Assembly: GCA_023374025.1 (NCBI GenBank)
Contig: SIJG01000010.1
Span: 1,192,300-1,256,299 of the forward strand
Length of the DNA stretch: 64,000 nt
Direction of reading: 5' to 3'
From: Heterodera schachtii
Lineage: Eukaryota > Nematoda > Chromadorea > Rhabditida > Heteroderidae
In this document: positions 1-11,515 of the stretch, piece after piece
Numbering within the stretch: position 1 is the first letter of the stretch
Layout: each line of letters starts with the position of its first letter
Notes under the pieces: generated by a model
Told to the model about the DNA's origin: nothing
What the model saw: only the letters and a program-made list of their open reading frames with translations
Databases searched by the model: none
Program-made: the position numbers and the translations under genes

Positions 1-2040
1 AATAAATAAAAATGCAGTTGAAATTTAATTAAAAAAGAAAAATTGAAAAGTCCTCTTTTTAAAATTATTTTAGTTCAAAATAAAGAAAAATTAGCCCTGA
101 AATTTAAAATCTTAATTTTGGAATAGTTCAAAAAATACAAAAAATTAATTTTGAAATTCTCTCCTTAATTTAAATATTTGTTTCCTTAAAATAAATTTTT
201 TTAAAAATGTTAAAATTAAAAAAAATAAAATGTAAAGCCCTTTTAAAATTTTTAAAAATTATTTGAGTTCAAAAATAAATTAAAAATGGCCCTGAAACTC
301 TAAAATATTCATTTGGAATAGTTCCAAGAACACAAAAAATTTAAAAAATAATTATTTTTCTTAAGGATTTTTGCGAGAGCAAATAAATAAATTAATTTAA
401 TTAGCCCAAAAAATTCCAAATAACCTAAAATTTACTTCAAGGAATTTCATTTGTGGGTTTTATAAATTGGGCGGAAGGGAACGACGAAATGAATGACTCA
501 TTTAATTTTAATCAATCCAAAATTTCAATCAATGGAAAAAAGGGAAAGCCAAAATCAACCAACGCTATTACCGCAATTCTATGGGTTTTTGGGGGGAGCA
601 CAAATAGAGGGGGGGGGGGGGGGGAGGGGTTAAAACATATGTAAATATTTGCACAAAAAATAATCTTGAAATTCTATCTTTAGACAAATAAAAAATAATT
701 GTTTCCATAAAATAAAAACCGCAGTTTAAATTATAAAAAATCTGAATTGAAAAGCCCTCGTAAGGATTTTTTAGATTATTTCTTTCCAAAAAAATAAATT
801 AAAAATTGGCCTGCAAATTTAAATTCTTAATTTGTGGAAAAAATAAAAATAAATTTTCTTAAGGATTTTTGCGAGAGGCAAACGAAACAAATTATTGTAA
901 TTAGCCCTAAAAATTTCAAGTATTAATCTAAAATATACTCTTCAAATAAATTCCATTTGCGCATTTTAAAATTGGGGGAGGGGGCGGTGAACGGCGGATG
1001 AATGACTCATTTAATTTCAATCAATTTCCATTTGGCCAACAAACAATTAAAATTGTGGGGGAATTTCCAGCACGAACACTCACTCTCCAACCACAGCACA
1101 AACATTCGTTCATTCATTCGTCACCACGTGCTCCAGCCGTGCTTATCTCTGCCGGTGCTGTGGGGTTATGGGCAAAAAATGGGGCTGCCGGCGGCGGTCG
1201 CCAAAATGAATTTCTTCCGTCGCCGCCCCGTTTTTTTTTGCCGAGGAAACTGAGGGGAGGTGGCACATTACAGACAAATGTAATGAGAGGTGGCTGGCCA
1301 AACAATGGGTTTTTTATTGAATTTATTTAAAATGCATATAAGAAATTTGTTAATGTATTAGGGCTAGGCTTGTGTTGATCATTGAAAATGGTGCTTGTTC
1401 GTTTGTTTCGTAAAATCCACCATTTTAGCTAGTTTGTCGACAAAACATGGCATAACTTTACTTAAAAGCAATCAAATTTTTAAATTTTTGGTATTGTTCG
1501 ATAGCCCAGAGTTTTCTCTATCAGACTGCTCGAATGATAACAAGAGTGTAAAATTTGATTGCTTATAGATCGAAATTTTTTGGAATGAACGGAAAAGGGT
1601 GAGGGTTACGGGCTGGCAAATTTTTACGGGGTACATACTTACGGGTTAAAAACCTTTTAAAACGCATAGTCCATAAAAATCCGTATCGGTCGAAGAAAAA
1701 TACGGGTTACGGGTCCAACCCGTATTCGAAATCCAGGTCCAACATGAAAGCCATGTGTCCAGGCTTTTTTCAAAATGCGGAACTCTAATATTTACCTAAA
1801 ATCTTATTTTTAAATTTAAATTTTCTGTGGGAAAACTCATTGTCATGGCTACACATTACATAATGTATGTTTTATGAGCTCGAGAAAACTTTTTTGTAAA
1901 ATTAAATTAATTGAAAATGAACAATTTAAATATTTAGTTATGTTCAATGGCAAAAGCCAGGGTAAATAATCAAATGACCTTAATACATTAGTGGATGATT
2001 GACAGTTAACAAAACTATTAAACAATGAAATTTGCATAGG
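1..2040. other. AT-rich non-coding region with a diverged direct duplication
   Basis: I see no convincing gene. The segment from about 230 to 540 is repeated, diverged, from about 720 to 1035: both contain the run CTTAAGGATTTTTGCGAGAG (positions 359 and 857) and later ATGAATGACTCATTTAATTT. A poly-G run lies near 610. Between 1035 and 1300 there is GC-rich, low-complexity sequence open in several frames, which I do not accept as coding. Positions 1440-1570 carry a copy of a widespread repeat that has a CATAACTTT stretch followed by TCGATAGCCC. Confidence 0.6.
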
Positions 2041-2460
2041 CAATTGGTCGTGAAAAGGAAGTGAATGGAAGAGAAAAAAAAGAAATAGAGAGAAAGGGAA
2101 GAGAGAGAGAGTGAGGAGAGAGTGCGAGATAGAGGAGAGAGAGAGAGGAAGAGAGAGAGAGAGAGAGAGGGGGGGGGGCGGAAGACGAAAGATAGATAGA
2201 ACCAGAGAAAGTAAAGAGAGAGAGATAAGGGAGAGAGGTGGGAGGGCGGGGAGAAGAAAGAAAGAAACCGAGAAAAATAGATATAATAAAGAGAGAAAAT
2301 TGCCAGAAAATAAAGAGAGAGATAAAGAGAGTGCCAGAGAAAAAACATAGCTAGAGAAAGAGAATATAAAAATGGATTAACATAATGATGAAGGAAGAGA
2401 AGGAAGGAATGAAAGGGAAAACAGAAAGAAAAGAGAGAAAGCGAAAGAGACCCCTCGTAT
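2041..2460. repeat. GA-rich low-complexity tract
   Basis: About 400 bp that is almost pure purine on the plus strand, dominated by GAGAGA and AAGAGA units. The open frames on both strands (Arg/Glu-rich one way, Ser/Leu/Phe-rich the other) are a consequence of the composition. It is followed by 2461-2941, AT-rich sequence in which I see no gene. Confidence 0.85.
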
Positions 2461-2941
2461 TCAAAAGGAATACAAATCCGCATATATCCCTCCCGCCGAG
2501 CTGTGTAGCTCTAGGGTAATTTCAGATCGAGAAATTTAAAAATATCGAATTAATTCTTTTTAAAAAATTAAAATAAATTTCTAAGTTCAATTGGATTTAT
2601 TTGAAAAATTAATTAATTTTTTTCACTTCTTTAATAATTTTTGCAATCAATTAATTAGGAAAATGCTAAAATTTAAACTTTTTAAAAAAAAACAAATTCA
2701 CTTTTTCACACTTTTTGCAGCCACTTACATGGTTTTTGTTTTTAATAATCGTAAGCCCTAAGGAATTCCAAAAAAGTATACCATACTGTTTATCATTTTA
2801 TCAAAACATTCACACCAATTAACAAAATTGAATGGACAATTTGTGAGCAAAAAAGTACAACATACAACTGCATATACATATACATATAATAGTGAAATGA
2901 CAACATTTTGGGATCACAAACACTTTACATCAATTAATTAT

Positions 2942-4496
2942 TCACTTCGTTTTGAGGCTGAACACTCGGAGTCGTGGAATCGTCGAGAAGTCTGAAAAAA
3001 AACAAAAAATGAAACCGAAATCTTTTTTAAATGTTCACCCATTTTCAATCCTTCCGCTCCAATGCCAATGAAAATTCGGCTCCCTCGGCTGGTCCCTGCT
3101 TTCTTAGACTGTTCCAATGCCTTCTCCTTCTGCCCAATTGGACAACGGATGAGTAAAAAAAATTGACCATAATGATAATATTGTGACAGTGTCAATTGCT
3201 CCCCAGTCAATGCGTTGGTCAACTCAAATGGCACGACGGAGTCAATCGAAGAGGACGGCGAAAAATCAAAGAAAATGGAGAAGCAAACTCGAGAAGAAGC
3301 ATCGGAAAATGCCTAAAAATGGGACAAAATCATAAAATGTAATTAAAAATGGCGTGAAAATCACCGCTTTGATTTGTTCCATTCTTGACGACCATTGCGC
3401 AACCGAAAATTCACGGAAACCTAACGCATTCATTTCATTGTGCTGATGAGGCGTGCACAGCCATTTTGCCACCGCTTGCCCATCCGACGCTTTGGCACTG
3501 TCGTCGGGCGGAAATTCGGGGAGAATGTCGCCTTCAAAAGACACAGAGCAAAGTGATGGACAATCGTTGAGCATCGACGGGGCAAATTGACGCATTTGAT
3601 GAAAACCAGAGGTGGTCAACCGCATCACTTGAGTGGAGTAACCGAACATTGGCCAAACGGTGGACACAAAGAACTCCGGAATGGGAACATTTGCAGTGAC
3701 AATAGCCAAATTTGTTGTGGATGGAGGGAAAAAGCGGTGAAAACGGCCGAGAAAAGTGATGACATTGTTGTCGAAGTAACTGTAACAGAAAAATGATTGC
3801 AAAATCAATTGAATTTTAAATTTTTACGTGATCAAAATGCCTCTGACGCCGATGATTTTGTTCGGTAACGGAATTTGTGGGATTGGCAATGGCATTTCTC
3901 CGTTGGCATCGACAATTTCCATTTGCTTCCTGCCAAACCATCGCTTCTTCATTTGAATTCGTAATTCTTTGTCCAATATCCATTTGCGTGTTTTGAAATG
4001 TTCGTCCACGCGGCGGTCAAATCGGCGACTGATCAGAGCGATTCCAAGGCCAAGCTGAGAAGTCTGAAGTAAAGCGAACACTTCGAGCCAACAGTCGGCG
4101 GAGATGAAGCTGAAAAAAGGGAATTTTTGATTATATTAATTTTATTTTTTACATTTCTTTTTTGTTTTGGCGTCGTCGTTTTTTGATTTGGTCCCAAAAG
4201 AACCAAAGAATGGTGCCACAGCCGACCAACAGAAGAGACACGACGTACCAACTGAAAAATGAAAGAATAATGAATGGAATGGGAAAGCAAAGAAAGGACC
4301 AAAGTCAAGAAAGCCAAATGTGGAATTTTAGTTTTATTTTGAAATTTTAGTGGGGCCGATGGGGTAAATTATCAAATGAACTTTTGAAAACCCGTGAAAA
4401 TTTTAATCTTGACAACCATGCCCAACACTTGGAGTAAAAGAAATGCGATACGTCGTAAAAAGAAAAAAGAAAAACGTACGGAATTCTCGAAGACAT
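2942..4496 (-). CDS. F-box-like protein with N-terminal membrane anchor (type 1), intact
   Basis: Six exons on the minus strand: 4480-4496, 4153-4251, 3828-4109, 3365-3779, 3039-3312 and 2942-2991, with all phases agreeing (378 codons plus stop). The start MSSRIP is followed by a hydrophobic stretch (WYVVSLLLVGCGTILWFFW, about residues 6-25) and a basic KKRRRQNKK segment, so a single-pass membrane anchor is predicted. The 282-nt third exon carries the F-box-like unit (DCWLEVFALLQTSQLGLGIA), and the later exons carry the family body with FELTNALTGEQLTL and a C-terminal LIRCPIGQ motif. F-box proteins usually link substrates to SCF ubiquitin ligases; that role is inference here. It is head to head with the locus at 4796, with only 300 bp between them. 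Full-length sister: 37076-38634. Confidence 0.8.
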
Positions 4497-4795
4497 TACG
4501 GCAAGAAAATGACCGGGGAAATTATGAGCGAAGCGAATGAATGAAAGGGGAGGAGGAGGAAAAAGCCATTTTATAGGCAAAATATTCATTTCATTCAATC
4601 ATTCAGTAATTATTCCTCCTGGTATTTCAAAATTTACGCAAATCATTTTTTAAAAATTTCCTCCGTTTTTCGTGATTTTAAATTTTTGATTTTTTCAATT
4701 TTCCTCTCATTATTAAACGACGTTTCCGACTCAATTATTCTGCTGCTCTTTGTGTAATCATTTGGAATTTGGCAATTGTGCTAATTGCCGTAAAA

Positions 4796-6063
4796 ATGAA
4801 CCGACGGTAATTAATTTTTTTTTTTTTTTAAATTATAAATTTTCATTTGACTAAACTTTTTTTCCACAATTTCAGCTGGGTTTGCAACGATGTTTGGATG
4901 GACAGTCTCCCGTTTTTTGACCGTCCTCAACTTGGCCTTAAATTGGCACTTCTTTCGCCTCGTTTCAATGCGTTGGTGGACAAACATTTTTATGGCCAAT
5001 CAGAATTGACAATTTGGAGACCAATCAGAATTTGCAATGAGGTCGTCGAAAAAGTGCCAAAATTACGTGTGTTTTCCGGCTTTGCCCGTTCTGTTGAAGT
5101 TCCATTGCCAAAATATCCGTTGCCCAGCAAAATTCGATTTAAGGACCTTCAGATTTTGTAATTCGAATTCAAGCATTTTATTAACGGCAAAACCCATTCC
5201 TTTTTCAGTTACGTTGACCATTCCGTCCTCGCATTTCTCCATGCCAATCAGCAAATTTGGGACAGAGGCACAAAATTGGATTGGCATGTGGGTCCTTACA
5301 ACAACTCCACCCAATTTGGAATGCTTTGGCCCGTGAAATTTTGCCCATTTTTGCGCCAAACATTCGCCGCTTGAACCTTCGTTATTCTGATCATCTGTAC
5401 GCTTTTCTCCGGATTTCGCCAACAATTCTCTCCGATTTCAACATTAGTTTAATCAAAAATGATTGTTTGTTCTCCGATATGATTGGTGATTTTGATGAGC
5501 CAAATGCAAATTCTGCTGGCCAAGCGCTGTCCAAATGGTTGCACAGCCCGGCAAAAGATGGACAGCCGAAGCGATTCATTTGCTGTGTTTATGCGTCAAG
5601 AACCATGGAATGGGTCAACGATTTCAAGCAGGTCAGTCGCCACATTTTTGTAAAATATTCAAGTTGAATGCAATTTGCTTTTCATTTCCCATTGTTTTTA
5701 GAAGTTTGTCCATGCCACCTCTTCTTCTGTCAGCTACAAAATTCAATTCAAAACATTTGCATCAATTGTGCCATTTGAATTGGTGAATGAACGGACCAAC
5801 GAAAAACTGACACTCAAACTCAAAGATGGTTCGTTTTACCAATGGATAATGAAACGATGTCCAATTGGGGAGACGGCGGCGATTCAATGGGAAGACGAAA
5901 ATTTGGACGATTTGAACACTGTCAACTTTTCCATTTTCGGTGTCCAAAACTGCATTGTGTGAGCGGTTTATAAGCATTTAATTTTGTTTCAAATATTTTA
6001 AATTGCGCTTTATTTAGGCCATTGAACAACAACAAAAACAGTGATCAGCAGAAGAATGAATGA
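4796..6063 (+). pseudogene. F-box-like type 2 gene with one frameshift in exon 3
   Basis: Five exons: 4796-4806 (11 nt, ATG AAC CGA CG), 4876-5157, 5209-5631, 5702-5958 and 6018-6063. Splice sites and phases are otherwise perfect. Exon 2 gives the F-box-like segment DVWMDSLPFFDRPQLGLKLA. Exon 3 starts in the right frame (YVDHSVLAFLHANQQ), but by about 5300 the family motif IWNALAREILPIFAPN is found only in another frame, so one base is missing relative to the paralogues near 5295-5310. Exon 4 carries VPFELVNERTNEKLTL and MKRCPIGET. The single lesion could be a real pseudogene mutation or an assembly error; everything else looks like a working gene. A polyadenylation-like AATAAA follows the stop. 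Confidence 0.75.
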
Positions 6064-6383
6064 ATTGAGAAATAAATAAATGGTCCATCATTATGTATTT
6101 TCGAAGATTGAGTTTCGGAAATTTTTGTAGAAATCATTAAAAAGTCCAAAAAATTTCCTAGTTTAAAATGTTTCATTTTTATTAATGCACAATTGCATCT
6201 TTGCGAGAAAGGAAAGAGTAAAACATGTACAACATACAACTGCGTACATAAATGACAATATTTAGGGATCACAAACACTTTGCATCAATTAATTAATTAA
6301 TTTAATTCTTGTAACAATGCCAATTGCTCCCCAAATGGCCAGGCCAAATGGTGAACAAAACCAACTCCAAACTGCGAACACTT

Positions 6384-6854
6384 TCATTCGTAATGTCCAA
6401 AAATGTATTTGTTGCTTTGGTTGGCCATCTTTGTCGGAATGTTCAACCATTTGGACAACAACGCTTGGACAGCAGTTGCACTTGGCCCATCATCAGCAAT
6501 TGAATCGGACAATAAATAATCGGAATCGATTGAAATAATGTTGAGGTTGGAGAGAATTGACGGCGATGTGTGGAGACGCAAACTGTCCAAATGATGGCCA
6601 TTGGAAAAGGACAAACGACGAATGTTTGGCGCAAAAATTGGCCAAATTTCACGAGTAAAATCATTCCAAAACGACGAAAAAAGGGCAAAATGTCCATCCA
6701 AATATCCGCACAAATCCAACTGAAATTGTGAAAAAATATGTTGAAGCGGACTTGAAAATGAAATTTCATAAATTTTTAACCCAATAAATTCTCACATTTT
6801 CCTCAAATAATTGGCGGAGGAATGCTTTTTCTTTTTTTCGACAGGCGGTGCCAT
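6384..6854 (-). pseudogene. Collapsed F-box-like type 2 pseudogene
   Basis: The first exon remnant starts with ATG at 6852-6854 and reads MAPPVEKKKKHSSAN, matching the lysine-rich start of the gene at 16175-17602, then runs into a stop. The acceptor at 6720 is followed by about 44 nt of exon 2 joined directly to the second half of exon 3 (FWNDFTREIWPIFAPN), so most of exon 2, intron 2 and early exon 3 are deleted. A further frameshift near 6430 breaks the KDGQPK region. Exons 4 and 5 are absent. It lies tail to tail with the locus at 4796-6063; between them (6064-6383) I see only AT-rich sequence. Confidence 0.8.
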
Positions 6855-6915
6855 TTAGAAAAAATAATAATTTTGCCTAAAATAAGGAAATTTTTTGACG
6901 AGCGGAACTCATTAG

Positions 6916-7501
6916 CAGGGCTGCAAAAAATATGCAAAAGCATATTTTTTTCCTGGCTTCTCCATGCTCTAAATAGTAGGAAAAACACTTTCTTTTTTGT
7001 GTTTGCTTACAAAAATCGGGACTTTTATTTGCATATTTTTGCATATTTTGGGCCTTTATGCATATTTTGCATATTTTGGGTTTTTCTGCATTTTTATGCA
7101 TATTTTGCCCTTTTCTGGAAAATTTGTTAACAAAAATGCAATAAAAAAGGAAAATACACCCCTAAGAATCGACCGAAAATTTTTAAAAAACACACCACTA
7201 AGAATTGGAAAATTTTCTCAAAATTCTTCCCCCAAATTTTTTTTTTTCATGACAAAATTTTTGATTTAAAAATGTCAATATTTGCTAATAGAATTTTATA
7301 AAGAACTGTAGCTCATTGTCAAGTGTACTAATGAAAAAATTTTTAAAAATTAATTTGCACCCCTAATTTTCAGGTTTTTTTTGAGCATATTTGGTGCATA
7401 TTTTGCGATTTTTGTGCATATTTAGTGCATATTTCACTACTTTATTTGTATATTTATGCGTATATTTTAGCCACTTTTCGTGCATATTTTTTGCAGCCCT
7501 G
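6916..7501. mobile_element. hAT-like MITE with 8-bp target duplication
   Basis: A 586-bp element with inverted ends starting CAGGGCTGC, flanked by the perfect 8-bp direct repeat CTCATTAG (6908-6915 and 7502-7509). An 8-bp duplication with CAGGG ends fits the hAT superfamily. The inside is built from many GCATATTTT motifs in both orientations and has no transposase. A second copy is at 57610-58154, where the first 100 bp are clearly alike (for example TCCTGGCTTCTCCATGCT). Confidence 0.85.
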
Positions 7502-7811
7502 CTCATTAGCATCGTTAAAGTTTAAAGAAAGTAGGAAACAATTCAAATTTTACTCAAAATCATTTAAAATTTTCGGATGGAAATCTTTTTTTTTTTTTTG
7601 CAAACTGAAGGCCATTGGACGATTTTAATACATTTATAAAGAGAGAGAAAGAGCAAAGATTTAAGTAATTTTTATTTCTCTGTTTTCAATTTTTTGACTA
7701 TAAAAATGTTTGTTTTTTCGATTGGTTTCTCATTGTGTAAAAATATTTCTAACATAATTATTATTGTGCCCTTTGGTGACGTCCTTCGTTATTGTGCTAA
7801 TTTCCAACAAA

Positions 7812-9173
7812 ATGAACCGCCGGTAAAAAGGATATTTTTTCCTTTACTCTGATTTGATTTTCCACATTTTCAGCTGGGTTTGCACCGACATTTGGATGGA
7901 TATGTTCCCATTTTTTGACCGTCTTCAACTTGGCCTCAATTTGGCACTTCTTTCGCCCCGTTTCGACATTTTAGTGGAGAAACATTTCGATGGCACAAGC
8001 GAATTGCCAATTTTGAAAGATATCGTATTGCGCAAGAACAAAGTGACAGCGGTGCCAGAATTGCGTGTGTTTATGGACAATGCCAATTATGTGCCCTTTT
8101 CGTTGCCCGACTATTCGCTGCCCAAGAAAATTCGTTTTAAGCATCTTCGGATTTAGTAATTCAAATGCCAACAGGGATTAACGGATACAATGTTCCTATT
8201 TTTCAGCTACATCGACCACTCCGTCATCGCATTTATCCGTGCCAATCAGCAAATGTTCGACAAAGGAACAAACTTGGAGTTCTTCTCTGTGTCTTGGAAC
8301 GAAACCTTTTTTGTCCAGCCAATTTGGAATGCTTTGATCCACCATATTTTGCCAATTTTTGCGCCAAAAATTCACCAATTGAAATTTCCAAGTGCTGATC
8401 AACTGTACTGTTTGCTTCGTTTCACTTCTCCAAAAGTGCTCTCCGATCTGAACATTCATTCAATCGATGCTGGTCGTCTGTTTCCAAATGCCATTGATTC
8501 CGGTGCTGAATTGCTCGATGAGATTTGTGGTGATTCTGATCAGCCAATTGCATATTCTGCTGGCCAAATTTTGTCTGAATGGCTTCACATCCCGGCAAAA
8601 GATGGCCAACCGAAGAAATTGATTTGCTGGAGTGATTCGTCAGAAATCGTTGATTTAGTCAACAATTTCAAGAAGGTGTGTGCCACAGTTTCGTTGGATT
8701 AATTTCCATTTGATTTTCGTTTCCCATTGTTTAGAAATTTCGCCGTGCCACCACTTCTTCCGCCAACTATCAAATTCAATTTACTGTTTATGAGGAGCCA
8801 ACGGAAATTGTGCCATTTCAATTGGTGAACGAACGGACCAACGAAAAGCTGACATTGGAGAAAGAAGAAAGCAATGATGAAAATATGGATGACGAAGATG
8901 ACGATGAATGGGACAAGCGATGGATAATGAAGCGATGTCAAATTGGGGAGACGACGGCCGCGTTAAACGAAAATTCGGGCAATTTGAACAATATCAGCTT
9001 TTCGTTTTATGGAAATTGCATTGGGTGAGTGGAAACAGCTTTTGCTTTAATAACCAAATTAAAATTGCGCTTAATTTAGGCGATTGTCGCCACCGTCAGA
9101 AGAAGAAGAAGCGGGACAAAGCGCCGGAAAAGAATCGTTCTATTGTGACATTAATGGATTAATTTGGAAATGA
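7812..9173 (+). CDS. F-box-like type 2 protein, intact
   Basis: Five exons: 7812-7822, 7874-8155, 8207-8675, 8735-9024 and 9080-9173, all phases agreeing (381 residues). The mini-exon ATG AAC CGC CG gives MNRR. Exon 2 carries the F-box-like unit DIWMDMFPFFDRLQLGLNLA followed by SPRFDILVEKHFDG. Exon 3 begins YIDHSVIAFIRANQQMFDKG and contains HILPIFAPKI and AKDGQPKK. Exon 4 carries VPFQLVNERTNEKLTLE, an acidic insert (NDENMDDEDDDE) and MKRCQIGET. The last exon is Glu/Ser-rich. No signal peptide or membrane segment. F-box families normally recruit substrates to an SCF ubiquitin ligase; for this protein that is inference. The nearest relative in the window is the frameshifted copy at 4796-6063. 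Confidence 0.82.
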
Positions 9174-10241
9174 TCGATCATTATGTATTATGTGATCAAA
9201 TGGATTTTATGAAGATGTATTGTAAATATGTGTACATGTAAATAAATCGGATGTATAAAAATGGCAAAATAAAAATTATCTGATGGCAAAATCGATTTTA
9301 GAGATTAATAAATTTGTGCCTTCTCGGTTTCGGGGGTTATAATCTCGAATCGGGCATCCGTTTCCACCCATTTCGACCCCTTGACTATACGTCAGCACAG
9401 TTTTATTTTTAAAGCAACATTTTTGGCTCTTATATGGTCTATCCCCCATAATTTTTTTGAAAAAATTATAATTTATAAAGAGTCGGGTAGAACAGGTTTC
9501 CTTAGGTTTTCGGGGTCGTTGACTAAGAATTTGACATCCATTTCGACCCATTTCGAACCCGAATTCGAATAAAAAGTCAAAAACCTTAAGTGTTGTTGGA
9601 AATTAAATTTTTGGTTTTTGTTCGAATTCGGGTTCGGAGTTCCAAATGTGTCGAAATGTATGCCGGATTCGTGATCAGCGACCTCGAAAACATAAGAAAA
9701 GGTGTTCTACCCGACTCTTTATTAATTAAAATTTTTTCAAAAAAATTATGAGGAACAAACCATATAAGACCACATTTTTGCGTAAAAGTCACACAAATCC
9801 AATCAAATTAAATGTATTAAAACGCAGAAGCAACCAACGGCGATGTGTGGAGACCATACATAAAAAAGGGGGGTGGGTCGGAAAAAATTTTTGCGAAGGG
9901 GGTCGGCCGATCGATGACCTCTTTTTTTTCGGTGCGCTTTTTCCAAAAAAATTTCGGGAACAGGGGGGCCGGCGGTGCCGATAGGCGCCGCCGGGGGAAA
10001 TTTTGAAATTTTATATGTGATTTGTTAACAGATTTTGTCTAAAAAAGACCAAATTTTGAGATTTTAAGCCAATTTTTTAAGAAAAATTGGGATTTTTGGG
10101 GTTCGGTGGCGCCGGTAGGCGCCACCGGGAAAATTTTTTGGACTTTTTAAATGAATTTATTAAGAAAAATTCCAAATTTGCGACCCCCCTCGCTGGCCCC
10201 CTTTGGAGCGAGGGGGGGAGAGTCCGACCCTCCCTAAAAAA
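9174..10241. repeat. Intergenic region with a large hairpin repeat
   Basis: No gene seen. Positions about 9435 to 9770 form an imperfect palindrome: the left arm (CCCCCATAATTTTTTTGAAA, AAAGAGTCGGGTAGAACAGG, CGGGGTCGTTGAC) pairs with the right arm (GATCAGCGACCTCGAAAA, TGTTCTACCCGACTCTTT, TTCAAAAAAATTATG). Related hairpins lie at about 22018-22375 and 26370-26590. From 9950 to 10140 there are copies of a GCCGGCGGTGCCGATAGGCG motif that also recurs near 24370, 42790 and 60665. Confidence 0.7.
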
Positions 10242-10336
10242 TGTATGGTGGAGACGCAAACTGTCCAAATGATGGCCATTGGAAAAGGACAAACGACGAA
10301 TGTTTGGCGCAAAAATTGGCCAAATTTCACGAGGCA
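10242..10336 (-). pseudogene. Short F-box-like exon 3 fragment
   Basis: About 90 bp that is practically identical to positions 6569-6656 (exon 3 of the pseudogene at 6384-6854). On the minus strand it reads REIWPIFAPNIRRL. The sequences on both sides are unrelated to the gene family, so this is a copied fragment, perhaps carried by repair or transposition. It is not a gene. Confidence 0.8.
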
Positions 10337-11515
10337 GTGGTCGGCGGAGAAAAGTTTCGAAATGCGAAACGCGAAAGTGCCAAAAAAGCGAAATTGCGAA
10401 ATAATTTTCGGGTGAAAATTCTTTTTTTTTTTTGCAAACTGAAGGCATTGGTCGATGATTAATAGGGCGAGGATTCTTAGTTTTTTAACTATTTTTTCTG
10501 CTTGATCCGCATCAAAAGTTAGCTAAGAAGAAATTTTTTCAGATTTTTTACTCAACATAAAATTAGTTTAGGTCGATTAAACATTTGCTGCATTACTTTT
10601 GCACCGCCAAAAATGGGGGTTGTTTGGGTCATGGGCAATTTTCTCGTCGACAATGGGAGTTATCGGGGCAGTTTTTGGGCTATTTATTAGTGCACTAATT
10701 GACGTTTCTTTTGGCATAAACAAAACATTTTTGCCACCTTTCTTTTTTGAGAAAACTGAGTTTGTCAAAAAAAAATAATTTTTTTTTGCTGCATTACTTT
10801 TGCACCTGACTGTACATTAATTCGACTTAAAAAAATTTATTGTATAAAATGATAAAATAGTATAATTGAGAAAAAATAAGAAGGAAACGGGTCAGGAGTT
10901 ATTAAAAAGTTTACTTTTGCAGATGGAGATCTCGCCGTTGCTTGTATTTTACAACCAATTCTGAATCACTAACCAAATTTTGATCAAAAATCGAATTCGA
11001 TAATAATTAAAAATGTGCGTGTAAATTTTTTACGAAAATAGGCAGAGCCGGTAGGGGTAAGTTCCGACTTGTGCCAGTTCCGTCGGTTATACTTTGGTTT
11101 GTCACTCTCCCTAATTTAATTTTTGGGCATTAAATTTTAGGTTTTATGAAACAAAAAACAATAAAATTAGAAAAAATTTTATAATACATTTTCGCATAAA
11201 AATAATTAAATTAAAATTTGTTTGTTTTTTGCCGGAAATCCAGGGCACGCCTTTTCTGTGGTCACGTGCCCTGTTATAGCCAACAAAAAATCGTCTTTTT
11301 TACTGAGTCCACTGACGCTTATTCCGCACTAGAACATGTTGGTTTTTTTTAATGAACCCATCAATCCTTTCCATCCGTACACATCCAAAAAAATTTTCAA
11401 AAAAGTAATTCAACGAAAAAAGTTTCATCCTCAAAATTCTAATGCAAAAATGATCGATCATTTCTCAAATAATTCATTCTTCCGCTTCCCATTGAGCCCG
11501 GAAACTCCTCAGGCG
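10337..11515. other. Gene-poor interval
   Basis: I see no gene. The 20-bp word TTTGCTGCATTACTTTTGCA occurs twice in direct orientation (about 10583 and 10786), the second followed by CCTGACTGTACA. Positions about 11336-11515 are the downstream flank of the F-box-like gene that follows: they match the flank of the gene at 25082-27018 (shared ATGATCGATCATTTCTCAAA and AATTCATTCTT). Confidence 0.55.

Noticed and set aside
998..1330. 110-codon open frame in GC-rich sequence
   Set aside because: Several frames are open on both strands because of low complexity; no family resemblance and no splice partners.
1980..2483. Long Ser/Leu/Phe-rich open frame on the minus strand (and Arg/Glu-rich on plus)
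   Set aside because: Product of the GA-rich low-complexity tract; no start context, splice sites or family.
10577..10768. Possible mariner-type transposase fragment on the minus strand
   Set aside because: Short frame without recognisable DDE/D motif; the direct repeats around it are not inverted ends.
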